A stretch of 15,622 bases of DNA from contig CAYPQM010000160.1 of NCBI GenBank assembly GCA_964412845.1, forward strand, positions 1 through 15,622. The letters are read 5' to 3'. Positions 7,606 through 15,188 of this stretch are shown here, in pieces. The notes beneath the pieces were generated by a model. It saw nothing but the letters and a program-made list of their open reading frames with translations. It was not told where the DNA came from and ran no database searches. The position numbers and the translations under genes were made by a program. The number at the start of each line of letters is the position of its first letter. Positions within the stretch are counted from its first letter, which is position 1. The stretch comes from JAWWPY01 sp964412845. GTDB taxonomy: Bacteria; Actinomycetota; Actinomycetes; Streptosporangiales; Streptosporangiaceae.

Positions 7606-8352
7606 TCAGCCGCGGCCGATGAACGGCATCGTGGTCGCGGTGATGGTGAGGAACTGGACGTTGGTGTCCAGCGGCAGCTCAGCCATGTAGAGCACGGCGC
7701 GGGCCACGTGGGCCACGTCGAAGGTCGGTTCCGGCATGATCCGGCCATCGGCTTGCGGGACTCCGCGGGGCATCCGGCTGGTGATGTCGGTGGCCGCATT
7801 GCCGATGTCGATCTGCCCGCAGGCGATGTCATGGGCACGGCCGTCGAGGGCGATCGACTTGGTCAGCCCGGTGATCGCATGCTTGCTCGCCGTGTACGCG
7901 GCGCTGCCCGGACGGGGGCTGTGCGCCGAGATCGAGCCGTTGTTGATGATCCGGCCGCCGCGCGGCTGCTGGGCCCGCATGATCGAGACGGCCTGCTGCG
8001 CGCACAGGAACGCGCCGGTCAGGTTGGTGGCGATCGTCTGGGACCAGTCGTGATAGCTGATCTCGTCGACCGGCCCGTACGGCCCGGCCTGGCCGGCATT
8101 GTTGACCAGCAGGTCGAGCCGCCCGAACGTCGCCGCGACCACCTCGAAGAGCGCGCGCACCGAGTCGGGATCGGTGACGTCAGCCGGCACGGCGAGCGCG
8201 CGCTCGAAATCCCCGGCCGTCTGGCGCAGTGCGCCAGGCGTGCGGCCGGCCAGCACGACCCGCCAGCCGTGGTCGAGCAGGATCGTGGCGACGCTCCGCC
8301 CGATTCCCGAGCCCGCGCCGGTGACCACCGCGGCTGGCGCCGATGCCATCAC
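7606..8352 (-). CDS. Short-chain dehydrogenase/reductase (classical SDR), NAD(P)-dependent
   Basis: 248 residues. The cofactor motif TGAGSGIG (11-18) and LLVNNAG (81-87) are classical SDR features. The catalytic residues are Asn110, Ser140 (in NNGSIS), Tyr153 and Lys157 (AYTASKHAITGLTKSIALDGR). Arg37 in LAGRT after beta-2 suggests NADP(H) preference (inference). The later stretch HDIACGQIDIGNAATDITSRM is typical of a subgroup of uncharacterised bacterial and plant SDRs; the substrate is unknown. GGGAGG lies 6 nt before a GTG (8352) and 9 nt before an ATG (8349), so the true start may be ATG, one codon later. The gene converges on the large regulator with only 4 nt between stops, leaving no space for a separate terminator. 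It is divergent from the CBM48 gene. Confidence 0.92.
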   Translation of the reverse strand: MMASAPAAVVTGAGSGIGRSVATILLDHGWRVVLAGRTPGALRQTAGDFERALAVPADVTDPDSVRALFEVVAATFGRLDLLVNNAGQAGPYGPVDEISYHDWSQTIATNLTGAFLCAQQAVSIMRAQQPRGGRIINNGSISAHSPRPGSAAYTASKHAITGLTKSIALDGRAHDIACGQIDIGNAATDITSRMPRGVPQADGRIMPEPTFDVAHVARAVLYMAELPLDTNVQFLTITATTMPFIGRG

Positions 8353-8628
8353 GCGCCACCTCCCTGCCTAATGCGCCACCCGCCCCCGGTACCCGCCCGG
8401 CGTGCTCACGCGCGCTGACAGCATCGTACGAACTGGCGGTATCCGCGTGCCGCCGAGCCTCCGAGCTGGCCTGCGCCGGGAGGCCCGGCGATTTATGCTG
8501 TTTGCTGGGTCCGGGTCATCCTCTGGCCTGGCATCCTCCGCCTTCGGGCGGACTCGCGGGCCCGTCAGTGCCGCTGGTCCCGCCGTCTTGTCACGCACGA
8601 CATCGGATGACGAGAGCGGGTATACGCG
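8353..8628. promoter_or_regulatory. Divergent intergenic region between SDR and CBM48 genes
   Basis: 276 bp without a gene. For the minus strand, a possible promoter for the SDR gene is ATGACC (8519-8514) and CATAAA (8497-8492) with a 16-bp spacer, each matching four of six consensus bases. A perfect 6-bp hairpin with a UUCG tetraloop (TCCGCC-TTCG-GGCGGA, 8537-8552) lies in the part expected to be leader for the CBM48 gene. No plus-strand promoter is convincing; TTGTCA (8588-8593) and TATACG (8621-8626) are too far apart. Confidence 0.35.
8537..8552. other. Stable UUCG-capped hairpin
   Basis: TCCGCC, loop TTCG, GGCGGA: six perfect pairs closed by a C(UUCG)G tetraloop, one of the most stable RNA hairpins known. 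No T-run follows on either strand. It lies 77 nt upstream of the CBM48 start and could form in that gene's leader if transcription starts upstream. Confidence 0.5.
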
Positions 8629-8901
8629 ATGCTTATGAGATCACCGCTATTCGGCGGGAAGACACGGGTCACCTTCAGCTTGGCCGCCGCGGAGCTGGCG
8701 GGGCCCGTCAGTGTGGTGGGCGACTTCAACAGCTGGCAGCCCGGCCAGCACGAACTCAAGCTCCGGCGCAACGGGACCCGGTCGATCTCGGTCGCGCTGG
8801 CTCCGGGTTCATACCGGTTCCGCTACCTGGCGACCGGCGGCGTGTGGCTGGACGAGCAATCCGCCGAGCGCCTCGGCCAAGACTGCCTGCTGCAGGTATA
8901 A
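8629..8901 (+). CDS. Small single-domain CBM48 / isoamylase early-set protein
   Basis: 90 residues that consist of one glycogen-binding-type beta-sandwich (CBM48/AMPK-like): KTRVTFSL, then VSVVGDFNSWQPGQHELK (28-44), RNGTRSISVALAPGSYRFRYL (47-67), and GVWLDEQSAERLG. The GDFNSW motif and the YRFRYL strand are family hallmarks; Trp36 and Trp73 are candidate carbohydrate-stacking residues. Normally this fold is an accessory domain of branching or debranching enzymes; here it stands alone with no catalytic domain, as in a known class of short actinobacterial proteins. The ATG at 8629 has only a weak site (GAGAGCGGG, about 9 nt away); ATG at 8635 is an alternative. A strong hairpin follows the stop. 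Partner and role are unknown. Confidence 0.88.
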   Translation: MLMRSPLFGGKTRVTFSLAAAELAGPVSVVGDFNSWQPGQHELKLRRNGTRSISVALAPGSYRFRYLATGGVWLDEQSAERLGQDCLLQV

Positions 8902-8965
8902 AGCGCCGCGGCGGCCCCGGCCGGTCCCGGGTACTCCGCCGATACACGGCCTGCTGCGGACATGA

Positions 8966-9001
8966 GCGGATCGCCGCGGGATGTCACCCGCGGCGATCCG
9001 C
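8966..9001. terminator. Perfect 15-bp stem hairpin between convergent genes
   Basis: GCGGATCGCCGCGGG (8966-8980), loop ATGTCA, and its exact reverse complement (8987-9001). It sits between the CBM48 stop (8901) and the phosphoesterase stop (9038), which converge, so it is well placed as a bidirectional terminator. There is no U-tract on either side, as is usual for high-GC actinomycete terminators. Confidence 0.85.
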
Positions 9002-9037
9002 CCGGTAGCAGGTCAGCCGGTCCGGCCTGCGATCTCG

Positions 9038-10750
9038 TCAGTGGATCCGGCTGACGACCTGCCCGGTCGCCGGGTCGAGCAGGATCCGGCTGTCGTTCGT
9101 GCGGCCGTGGAAGTCAAGCAGGCCGTCATGCCCGGCGATGCTGCCCGCCACCGCGTCGTAGGACCCGCCGCCGATCCGCTGGCCATGCAGCCAGTTGTCC
9201 TCGATGAAACCGGTGACCGAGGACTGGTCGATCACGGTGTGGCCGACGAAGTTGGCGCGGGCGTAGGGCGAGATGACCAGGAACGGCACGCGCTGCCCGT
9301 AGCCGCACCGGTCCGGGAAGCTACCCAGCCGCATCGGGGTGGACGTGCACACCGCCTGGTCGGTCGCCGGGTCGTTCGAGCCGTTGACCTGTGGTGAGAC
9401 CTGGTGGTCATACCAGCCGTCGGTGTCGTCGTAGGTAATGATGATCGCGGTGGACTTCCAGTACCTGGACTGCTCGATCTGGTTGACCGTGTTGACGACG
9501 AAGTGCTGCTCGTCGAGCGGATCGGAGTAGCCAGGGTGCGCGTCCTGATACTCGGCCGCCTTGAGGAAGCTCACGGCCGGCATGTTGCCGTCGCCCAGGG
9601 TCTGGTAGAAGTCGGCCAGGTCATATTCGTGGTTGGCCTGGTCGGTACGGCCGATGGCGGCCTCTGAGCTGGGCGGCAGGTGCTTGGGGTTGGCCGTGGA
9701 CTTGTAGTACTCGAACGGGTTGTGGTGCGGCGAATAGTCGGCTGACGCGTTCCCGCCGACGTTCGTGTGGGATGAGCCGCACACCGCGTAGCCGGCGCTG
9801 TTCGTCCCGGTGGGGGCGAATCCTCCCTGGAACCATCCCCAGCTGACGTGCCGGGCGTTGAGCAGGTCACCGATATTGCGCCCGGTCACCACGCCCACCG
9901 GGTTGGCCGAGGTGTGGCTGGCGTCCGAGCAATCGTCGAAGGCTGGGTCGAGGTCCCCGTAGATGGTGCCGAGACCGTTGCTGTTGAGCGAACTCACCGT
10001 GCCCGTGTCGCTGACCGTCGCGCCGGTGCTGGGGCTGACCGCGTAGGCGGCGCCGTCCTGGCCGGAGACCAGGTTCAGCGCGCCCGGCGTGGACGGGCCG
10101 TAGTCCGTGGTGTAGCTGTTGTCGCTCATCGCATAGTTCTGCGCGTAATTCCACAGGCCGGTGACGGTGTTGCCGTCGTAGTAGTCCATCACCAGGCCGG
10201 GCTGGCCGAACAAGATCGGCTGCCCGGTGCAGGCATCCGTTTCCGTGTTCTGCACGAACTTGTCCATCTTCCCGCCGTCCACGGCGGCCTGCTCCGCCTT
10301 GTAGCCGTGGTTCTGGTCGCAGGTGAGCGCCTGGGACGAGCTGAGCCGCTGCGGGTTGTAGCTGTTCGGGTTGGCCGTGAGCAACTGCGGGGTGAGCCCG
10401 TTCACCTTCGGCGTGCCCTTGGCCGGGTGGAACGGTGACCCGTCAGTGTTGGCCGCGGTGGGGTAGGTGCCGAAGTAGTGGTCAAAGGAGACGTTCTCAT
10501 CGAACAGCACGACAACGTGCTTGATCGGCGTGGCGGTCGGGGCGAGCACCCGGTAGTCGCTGGCCGGAGCGGTAGCGGGAACCGGAGCGGAGTCCGCGGT
10601 CGCGCCGCCCGGCGAAGCGGCCAGCGACGCGGTGCTGACGGCCAGCGATCCGCCGACCACGGCTACGGCGGTCAGGATCACAGAGGTCCGGATCGGCAGG
10701 ATCCGCCTCCCCCGGTTCTTACTCGGGCCAGCCTGCGGGCCAGCGAGCAT
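9038..10750 (-). CDS. Secreted phosphoesterase, phospholipase C / acid phosphatase family
   Basis: 570 residues from ATG at 10750, with AGGAGG 6 nt upstream; the longer frame to 10936 has no ribosome site. A signal peptide is clear: basic n-region with RR at 15-16, hydrophobic core 23-40, and a cleavage site likely after Ala44 (SLA-AS). The mature protein has the phosphoesterase family signature KHVVVLFDENVSFDHYFGTYP (77-97, Glu85 and Asn86 for metal binding). It also has IIITYDDTDGWYDHQ (436-450) and GQRVPFLVISPYARANFVGHT (485-505). These match the family of bacterial phospholipase C and AcpA-like phosphatases, which cleave phosphate esters or phospholipids outside the cell. Substrate cannot be decided from sequence. 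The twin arginine could route it through Tat, but the motif lacks the full consensus. Eight cysteines are present, consistent with disulfides in an exported protein. Confidence 0.92.
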   Translation of the reverse strand: MLAGPQAGPSKNRGRRILPIRTSVILTAVAVVGGSLAVSTASLAASPGGATADSAPVPATAPASDYRVLAPTATPIKHVVVLFDENVSFDHYFGTYPTAANTDGSPFHPAKGTPKVNGLTPQLLTANPNSYNPQRLSSSQALTCDQNHGYKAEQAAVDGGKMDKFVQNTETDACTGQPILFGQPGLVMDYYDGNTVTGLWNYAQNYAMSDNSYTTDYGPSTPGALNLVSGQDGAAYAVSPSTGATVSDTGTVSSLNSNGLGTIYGDLDPAFDDCSDASHTSANPVGVVTGRNIGDLLNARHVSWGWFQGGFAPTGTNSAGYAVCGSSHTNVGGNASADYSPHHNPFEYYKSTANPKHLPPSSEAAIGRTDQANHEYDLADFYQTLGDGNMPAVSFLKAAEYQDAHPGYSDPLDEQHFVVNTVNQIEQSRYWKSTAIIITYDDTDGWYDHQVSPQVNGSNDPATDQAVCTSTPMRLGSFPDRCGYGQRVPFLVISPYARANFVGHTVIDQSSVTGFIEDNWLHGQRIGGGSYDAVAGSIAGHDGLLDFHGRTNDSRILLDPATGQVVSRIH

Positions 10751-10868
10751 GTCACCCTCCTGGGTCTGTGGACGTGACGAGCGGCGGATCCGTGCCCGCC
10801 GCGTGGGCGCGCTGCCGCACACCCCACGAAGGACCGTCCCGCACCGGAGCGGCGCAGCGGGAAAGGCA

Positions 10869-10897
10869 ACATTAAGAAGAGCAAAACTCCAGGACAA
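10869..10897 (-). promoter_or_regulatory. Predicted promoter of the phosphoesterase gene
   Basis: On the minus strand, TTGTCC (10897-10892) and TAATGT (10874-10869) are separated by exactly 17 bp, in an unusually A/T-rich patch. Transcription would start near 10862 and give a leader of about 110 nt before the ATG at 10750. Prediction by consensus only. Confidence 0.5.
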
Positions 10898-10996
10898 GAG
10901 GCGGCGATTCAATGGCCGTCGGACCAGCCGGATCACGCCAGCAGCGCCCGGCCGAAGTGGTCATCACGGTCGGTAACCCCGGGCAAGTCCGGCACC

Positions 10997-11013
10997 GCGA
11001 ACTCACTGTTCGC
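10997..11013. promoter_or_regulatory. 17-bp inverted repeat, candidate operator
   Basis: GCGAACTCACTGTTCGC: two perfect 6-bp arms around 5 nt. It lies about 100 bp upstream of the predicted phosphoesterase -35 and about 110 bp beyond the MBL hydrolase stop. The short loop and odd symmetry suit either a dimeric repressor or activator site or a small hairpin. No convincing phosphate (PHO) box was found in this 370-bp intergenic stretch (10751-11120), where nothing else codes. Confidence 0.35.
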
Positions 11014-11074
11014 ATGCAGCGGCGCACGCTGTCCCGGTGGCGGCCAATCATGTTTATCTGGACAACTCTTGCTA

Positions 11075-11102
11075 CCGGATGCCCGATTCTGGGCGATTCC
11101 GG
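11075..11102 (-). terminator. Possible terminator hairpin after the MBL hydrolase
   Basis: CCGGA pairs with TCCGG and an inner GCCC pairs with GGGC around loop GATTCT, with a small internal loop. It begins 19 nt beyond the stop of the MBL gene. No U-run follows, so the assignment is tentative. Confidence 0.35.
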
Positions 11103-11120
11103 GCTACTGGATTGCTGGAG

Positions 11121-11870
11121 TCACGCTGGATTCTCGGGCGCGCCGCGGGGGTGCTGGCCCGAACCGGCGGGCAGGCGGTGCACGGCGGCCTGCAGTTCGG
11201 CTGCGGCGCCGTCGGTGAGCGGCTCGCCGTGGCCGAAGCAGGCGACCTTGATGTCGAAGGTGGCCAGCCGCTGCAGCGACGCGGCTGCCTGTGCGCGGTT
11301 GACGTTGAATACGCCGCACATGACATGTCCGGCTGGGCTGCGCGCCACGGCGTCGCCGGTGAACAGGACCTGGTGCCGGGGAAGGTAGAGCGCGACGCTG
11401 CCCGGCGTATGGCCGGGCACGGCCACCGCTACCGCACCGTCGCCGAAGCCGAGCGCATCGCCGTCGTCCAGCTCCCGGTCAATCCGGGGCGGCACCACAG
11501 GTTCGGCCGGGAGCTGGCTCATGACCTGGTCGTAGATGGGCTGTTCCCAGTCGGCCAGGTCTGGTCCCGGCCCGGCCTCTTGGGCACGGATGAACGGCGC
11601 GTCGGCCCGGTGTGCGAGCACTTCCACTTGGCCCCAGCCGGCGATTTCGGCTGCGGCACCGATGTGATCGCCGTGGAAGTGCGTCAGCACCAGCCGCCGA
11701 AGGTCTGCGGGCTGGTATCCCGCCTCGCGGATCGCCCCGGCGATCAATGGCGCGGAGCCGGGCAGGCCGGTGTCGATGAGGGTGAGCCCGTCGGGGTCGT
11801 GCCACAGGTAGGCGTGCCCGATAGGGAAGTGCAGGAAGTACAGGCGCGGCAGCAGCTGGATGACGTCCAT
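11121..11870 (-). CDS. MBL-fold metallo-hydrolase
   Basis: 249 residues, cytoplasmic, with no signal peptide. The metallo-beta-lactamase fold zinc motifs are complete: THFHGDHIG with His64, His66, Asp68 and His69, then PGHTPGS with His154, TGD with Asp173, and FGHGEP with His214. The N-terminal strand pair LYFLHFPIGHAYLWHDPDGLTLIDTGLPGS is typical of the glyoxalase-II/YcbL-like hydrolase branch, not of true beta-lactamases. It probably hydrolyses a thioester, lactone or ester; the substrate is unknown. The ATG at 11870 lacks a clear ribosome site. The gene lies 76 nt downstream of the amidohydrolase on the same strand, so it may belong to the same transcript and act in the same catabolic route (inference). 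Confidence 0.92.
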   Translation of the reverse strand: MDVIQLLPRLYFLHFPIGHAYLWHDPDGLTLIDTGLPGSAPLIAGAIREAGYQPADLRRLVLTHFHGDHIGAAAEIAGWGQVEVLAHRADAPFIRAQEAGPGPDLADWEQPIYDQVMSQLPAEPVVPPRIDRELDDGDALGFGDGAVAVAVPGHTPGSVALYLPRHQVLFTGDAVARSPAGHVMCGVFNVNRAQAAASLQRLATFDIKVACFGHGEPLTDGAAAELQAAVHRLPAGSGQHPRGAPENPA

Positions 11871-11946
11871 GTGGCAACGGTAGGTGGCGGCCAGACCGGC
11901 ATGCCCGCGCGTTATGCCGTCGGCGGATCGGCTGTCGGCAGAACCG

Positions 11947-13673
11947 CTACTCGCGTCCCCGGGAGGCGAAGTACTCGCGCAGGTAGGGGTCCTGTATTTC
12001 GCGCCGGCCCGGTGGCTGGACCGGGTTGACGGTGAATCCCGCCTTGGCCGCGAGGTAGTCGCGTGAGTCGGCGGCCAGCCGCCGCAGCCTGGTCATGTCC
12101 ACGCCCACCAGCTCACCGCGCCATTTCCGGGGCCGTCCGGCCACGAAGACCGTGTCCACGTTCTTGGTATCGGTGCCCTGCACGATGGTCCCGATGGCGC
12201 TGTTCAGCGGGAGGTTGTTGATGTCCTCGGCGCGGATGGCCACGATGTCGGCCTGCTTGCCTGGGGTCAGCGTGCCGATCACCTCGCCGAGGCCGACGTC
12301 AGCCGCGCCCTGGGCGGTGGCGAAGTCCAGCACATCGCGGTTGGTGATGAACGCGGGCGCCGCCTGATCCCCCCGGTACCGGCGATTGGTCGCCTGCATC
12401 CGCTGGGTCAGCAGGATGCAGCGCATCTGGGTGAACATGTCGCTGGACAGCGAGATCTCGACGTCGACGCTGAGGCTGGGCCGTACCCCGGAGTCGAGAG
12501 CCCGTTGCACTGGCGGCACGCCGTCAGCGAGCCCGAGCTGCTCGTCCGAGGTCGGGGCGAGGGTAACGTGCGCGCCGGAGTCCGCAATGTGCCGCCACGC
12601 GGCATCGGACATGTCGGTGCAGTGCACCAGGGTGACGTCCGGCCCCAGCGCGCCCTGCCGCCCCGCCTCCTCGACCTCGGCGGACGAGGGAGATCCCATC
12701 ACGCCGTCGAAGGTGATGGCGAAGCCGTTGTCCCTGGCGTAACTCATCAGGTCGGTGAGCGGCCGGACCCGGCGCAGGTCGATGCCCATCCGGACGGTGG
12801 CCAGCGCGCCGCTTCCGGCGCAGTAGGCGCTGCGCAGCCGGAGCAGGTCCTCGGGGAACTGCTCCGCCCACTGGCCGGCGTTCGGCGGAGCGCTGACATG
12901 CACCGTGCGGGCACCGCTCTCCCGGTAGGCGCGGAACACCGCGTCCGAGTGCTCAGGGGACCGGGAGTTGTGTGAGAAATCCAGCACGCAGGTCACCCCG
13001 GAGTCCAGCGCGCCGAGCAAGGTGACCAGGTCGCCGATATACATGTCCTCCGGGCGGTAGTGCAGCGCGGTACTGCCATGCGTCATGGCTATGTACTCGT
13101 CGATCTCCGCATCGCAGATCAGGTGCCTGAGCTGGTTCTGCCAGCAGTGCCGGTGCCCGTCCACCAGGCCGGGCATGAGGATCATGCCCTTGAGGTCGAC
13201 CACCACCGCGCCGGAGTCGGCGGCCGGCCCGGACAGGTCAGCACCGACCGCCTCGATGGCGGCGCCGCGGAGCAGGACATCACCCGCGGCCAGATCGCCA
13301 AGCCGCGGATCCATGGTGACCACCGTCGCCCCGCGCAGCAGCACCAGGCCGTCGGCGGGCAGGGCCAGCAGCCGGCCGAGCAGCCGGTCCCGGTCGGCGT
13401 CGCTCTGCTCGTGGTAGGCCAGCGGCGCCGGGACGCTGCCGGAACTCTGACTGGCGGAACTCTGACTGGCGGAACTNNNNNNNNNNNNNNNNNNNNNNNN
13501 NNNNNNNNNNNNNNNNNNNNNNNNNNNNNNNNNNNNNNNNNNNNNNNNNNNNNNNNNNNNNNNNNNNNNNNNNNNNCGGAACTCTGACTGGCGGAACTCT
13601 GACTGGCGGAACTGCCGCGGGCGGAACTGCTGCCGGTGGTCACGGCTTCGCTGGTCCCGGCTTCGCTGGTCAT
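11947..13673 (-). CDS. ATZ/TRZ-like metal-dependent amidohydrolase with repeat N-terminus (contains assembly gap)
   Basis: Start ATG at 13673 overlaps the LacI-gene stop as ATGA, so translation is coupled and the N-terminus begins MTSEAGTSEAV. A SSASQ pentapeptide repeat follows, interrupted by 100 N, then resumes in the same repeat phase and leads into the enzyme. Seen after the gap: LLRGATVVTMDPRLGD (beta-sandwich), LMPGLVDGHRHCWQN with the HxH metal pair (13147-13155), VTLVHCTDMSD, and LSVDVEISLSSDMF with the likely metal-binding Asp. The C-terminal sandwich is GTLTPGKQADIVAIRAED. These place it with cytosine/atrazine/guanine-type deaminases and related hydrolases, which cleave C-N bonds on purines, pyrimidines, triazines or hydantoin-like rings. 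Which one cannot be told. With 100 N the frame does not join; an in-frame repeat would need 8+15k bases, so the gap length is a placeholder. Together with the LacI gene and the ABC transporter it suggests uptake and breakdown of one compound. Confidence 0.88.
13441..13615 (-). repeat. 15-bp tandem repeat (SSASQ) spanning the assembly gap
   Basis: Unit on the forward strand GGAACTCTGACTGGC, nearly perfect on both sides of the N run. Read on the coding strand in the coupled frame it gives S-S-A-S-Q. At least two full units are visible on each side; the true copy number is hidden by the gap. Confidence 0.9.
13477..13576. other. Assembly gap of 100 N
   Basis: Exactly 100 undetermined bases within a tandem repeat, a standard placeholder for a gap of unknown size. 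It shifts the reading frame of the amidohydrolase (100 is not 8 modulo 15). Confidence 0.99.
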
Positions 13674-14932
13674 TGGTCACTCCCGGGGAACGCTTCGGGC
13701 GCCGGGGGCCGCGTGCCGCGCGGCGGCGCGGCCGACTCCCGGACGATCAGGCTGGGCGGCAGGGTCAGGGTCATCGGCGGCCGGCCGGGCGAGGTGATCG
13801 CGGTCACCGCCATCTCACCGACCAGGCGGCCCAGATCCTCACCGTGCAGCCGGACGGTGGTCAGCGGCGGGCTGACCCGGTCCACATGCGGCAGGTCGTC
13901 GTAGCCGACCACGGAGATGTCCTGCGGGCAGTGCAGGCCGGATTCGGCCAGCGCGTCGAGCGCACCGAGCGCCATCAGATCGTTGTGCGCGAAAATAGCG
14001 GTGGGCATCTCCGGCTGCTGGCTGAGCAGCATCCGGAGCAGCCGGTGCCCCTCGCGCAGGGTCGGGGCGGGGGCCGCGTCCGGCAGTTCGACGATCGTCG
14101 CCCCGGCCGCCTTGACCGCATCGGCGAAACCGCGGCCGCGGTCGGCGAACGAGCTCACGTCCGCGGGCCCGCGGAGCTGCGCCAGGCGGCGGTGGCCCAG
14201 GCCCAGCAGGTGACCCGCGGCCAGGGCGCCGCCCTGCCGGTGATCGTGGGTGCACGACGGCAGGCCGGTCTGCGGCACGTTGCGGTCGACCAGCAGGAGG
14301 GGGATCCGCCGCCGTGCCAGGTCCATCAGGATCGGCGCGCTGCCGAGCCGGGCCGCGCTCACCACGACCGCGTCGACTCTGCGCTCCACCACGTGGTTGA
14401 GCACCCGGGCCAGCCGGGCCGGATCGTCCTGCGTCTCGGTGATGAGCAGCATGAGGTCCGCTTCATCCAGCCGGTTGGCCAGGCCGCGCAAGACCGGCGA
14501 GATGAACGGGTTGCCCAGGTCGGCGACGATCACGCCGACAGTATGGGTGCGTCCCCGCTTGAGGCCGCTCGCACCCATGTGCCGCCGGTAGCCCATCTCC
14601 AGGGCGACGGTCTCCACGTGCAGCCGGGTGCTGGCGCCGACCCGCCAGGCTTTGGCCGGGTCCAGCGCCCGGGACACCGTCGAGTAGTGCACGCCAGCGA
14701 CCCTGGCCACATCCTCCAGCGTGACCGGACCCCGGTCTGGCCCAGGCCCGCCGGGGGCGGGCCCGCCGGGAGCCAGCCCACCGGAAGCAGGTCGGCCGGG
14801 AGCCAGCCCACCGGAAGCCAGTCCACCGGAGGCCGGGCCGGCGTGATCAGGCCGGCCGGGCTGCTGCGGCAGCGGTGGCCCGGCTGACTGTCCCGGCCGC
14901 CGGGCTGACGGACGTCCAGGCTGTGCGCTCAT
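13670..14932 (-). CDS. LacI-family transcriptional regulator with repeat-rich N-terminal extension
   Basis: 420 residues from ATG at 14932, with GAGG 4 nt upstream. A LacI helix-turn-helix lies at 71-90 (TLEDVARVAGVHYSTVSRAL), followed by the hinge region and a periplasmic-binding-protein-like effector domain. The latter shows TVGVIVADLGNPFISPVLRGL, DAVVVSAARLGS, PLLLVDRNVP, FAHNDLMALGALDAL and ISVVGYDDLPHVDRVSPPLTTV. Unlike usual LacI proteins, whose helix-turn-helix starts within the first few residues, about 66 Pro/Gly/Ala-rich residues precede it, including LASGG/LAPGG pentapeptide repeats. No alternative ATG or GTG start lies close to the HTH, so the extension is likely translated. The stop overlaps the amidohydrolase start (ATGA). 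Two matching palindromes lie upstream (15029-15046, 15171-15188), supporting autoregulation and control of the divergent transporter. The effector is unknown. Confidence 0.93.
   Translation of the reverse strand: MSAQPGRPSARRPGQSAGPPLPQQPGRPDHAGPASGGLASGGLAPGRPASGGLAPGGPAPGGPGPDRGPVTLEDVARVAGVHYSTVSRALDPAKAWRVGASTRLHVETVALEMGYRRHMGASGLKRGRTHTVGVIVADLGNPFISPVLRGLANRLDEADLMLLITETQDDPARLARVLNHVVERRVDAVVVSAARLGSAPILMDLARRRIPLLLVDRNVPQTGLPSCTHDHRQGGALAAGHLLGLGHRRLAQLRGPADVSSFADRGRGFADAVKAAGATIVELPDAAPAPTLREGHRLLRMLLSQQPEMPTAIFAHNDLMALGALDALAESGLHCPQDISVVGYDDLPHVDRVSPPLTTVRLHGEDLGRLVGEMAVTAITSPGRPPMTLTLPPSLIVRESAAPPRGTRPPAPEAFPGSDQ
14744..14839 (-). repeat. 15-bp tandem repeat encoding (P/L)A(S/P)GG units
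   Basis: Six imperfect units in the LacI gene N-terminal extension give PASGG, LASGG, LAPGR, PASGG, LAPGG and PAPGG. Forward-strand copies of GGAGCCAGCCCACCG recur almost exactly 30 bp apart. Confidence 0.8.
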
Positions 14933-15007
14933 CGGGCCTCATCGCAGTGTTGGCCGGCCCGGGCGTGGCCGACGTGACCGGCTTCGGGCCACGCGCATGT
15001 CATACCA

Positions 15008-15035
15008 GGAATATCCGGTCCTCCGCTTCTGGCAA
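15008..15035 (-). promoter_or_regulatory. Predicted promoter of the LacI-amidohydrolase operon
   Basis: On the minus strand TTGCCA (15035-15030), which is the left half of the operator palindrome, and TATTCC (15013-15008), spacer 16 bp. The leader to the ATG at 14932 would be about 70 nt. The -10 is weak (three of six), so confidence is limited. Confidence 0.4.
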
Positions 15036-15046
15036 GCGTTTGCCAG
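15029..15046. promoter_or_regulatory. LacI-type operator 1
   Basis: CTGGCAAGCGTTTGCCAG: an 18-bp palindrome with the central CG typical of LacI/GalR-family operators and only one mismatched pair. It lies 97 bp upstream of the LacI-gene start. Confidence 0.85.
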
Positions 15047-15170
15047 CCCCAGCTCCCACCGCGCGACTGTGAGGCAGACCATACTGACCCCCTTTGCCCA
15101 GATAGCGATGGCATCCCCGGGGGCTCGCGGTAGTTCTTCAGGGCGGTAGCGTAACGCGCCGGTAACACTC

Positions 15171-15188
15171 TTGGCAAACGTTTGACAT
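15171..15188. promoter_or_regulatory. LacI-type operator 2
   Basis: TTGGCAAACGTTTGACAT: the same TGGCAA-central-CG-TTTGxCA form as operator 1, with two mismatched pairs. Centres are 142 bp apart, close to 13.5 helical turns. Its right half contains the -35 hexamer of the transporter promoter, so binding there should block transcription. Confidence 0.8.

Noticed and set aside
6123..7838. 571-codon minus-strand open frame opposite the regulator's C-terminal half
   Set aside because: It spans the end of the regulator and part of the SDR gene, both well supported, and has no recognisable domain.
8343..9008. 221-codon plus-strand open frame across the SDR-CBM48 intergenic region
   Set aside because: It overlaps the CBM48 gene in another frame and has no ribosome site or domain.
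10751..10936. 62-residue N-terminal extension of the phosphoesterase
   Set aside because: The inner ATG has AGGAGG at good spacing and directly begins a signal peptide; the extension contains the predicted promoter.
13441..13615. Possible CRISPR array at the short repeats around the N gap
   Set aside because: Units are contiguous 15-mers with no unique spacers and are coding, so this is a tandem repeat.
13673..14887. 404-codon plus-strand open frame opposite the LacI gene
   Set aside because: Shadow of a convincing LacI-family protein; composition is His/Gln/Arg-rich and featureless.
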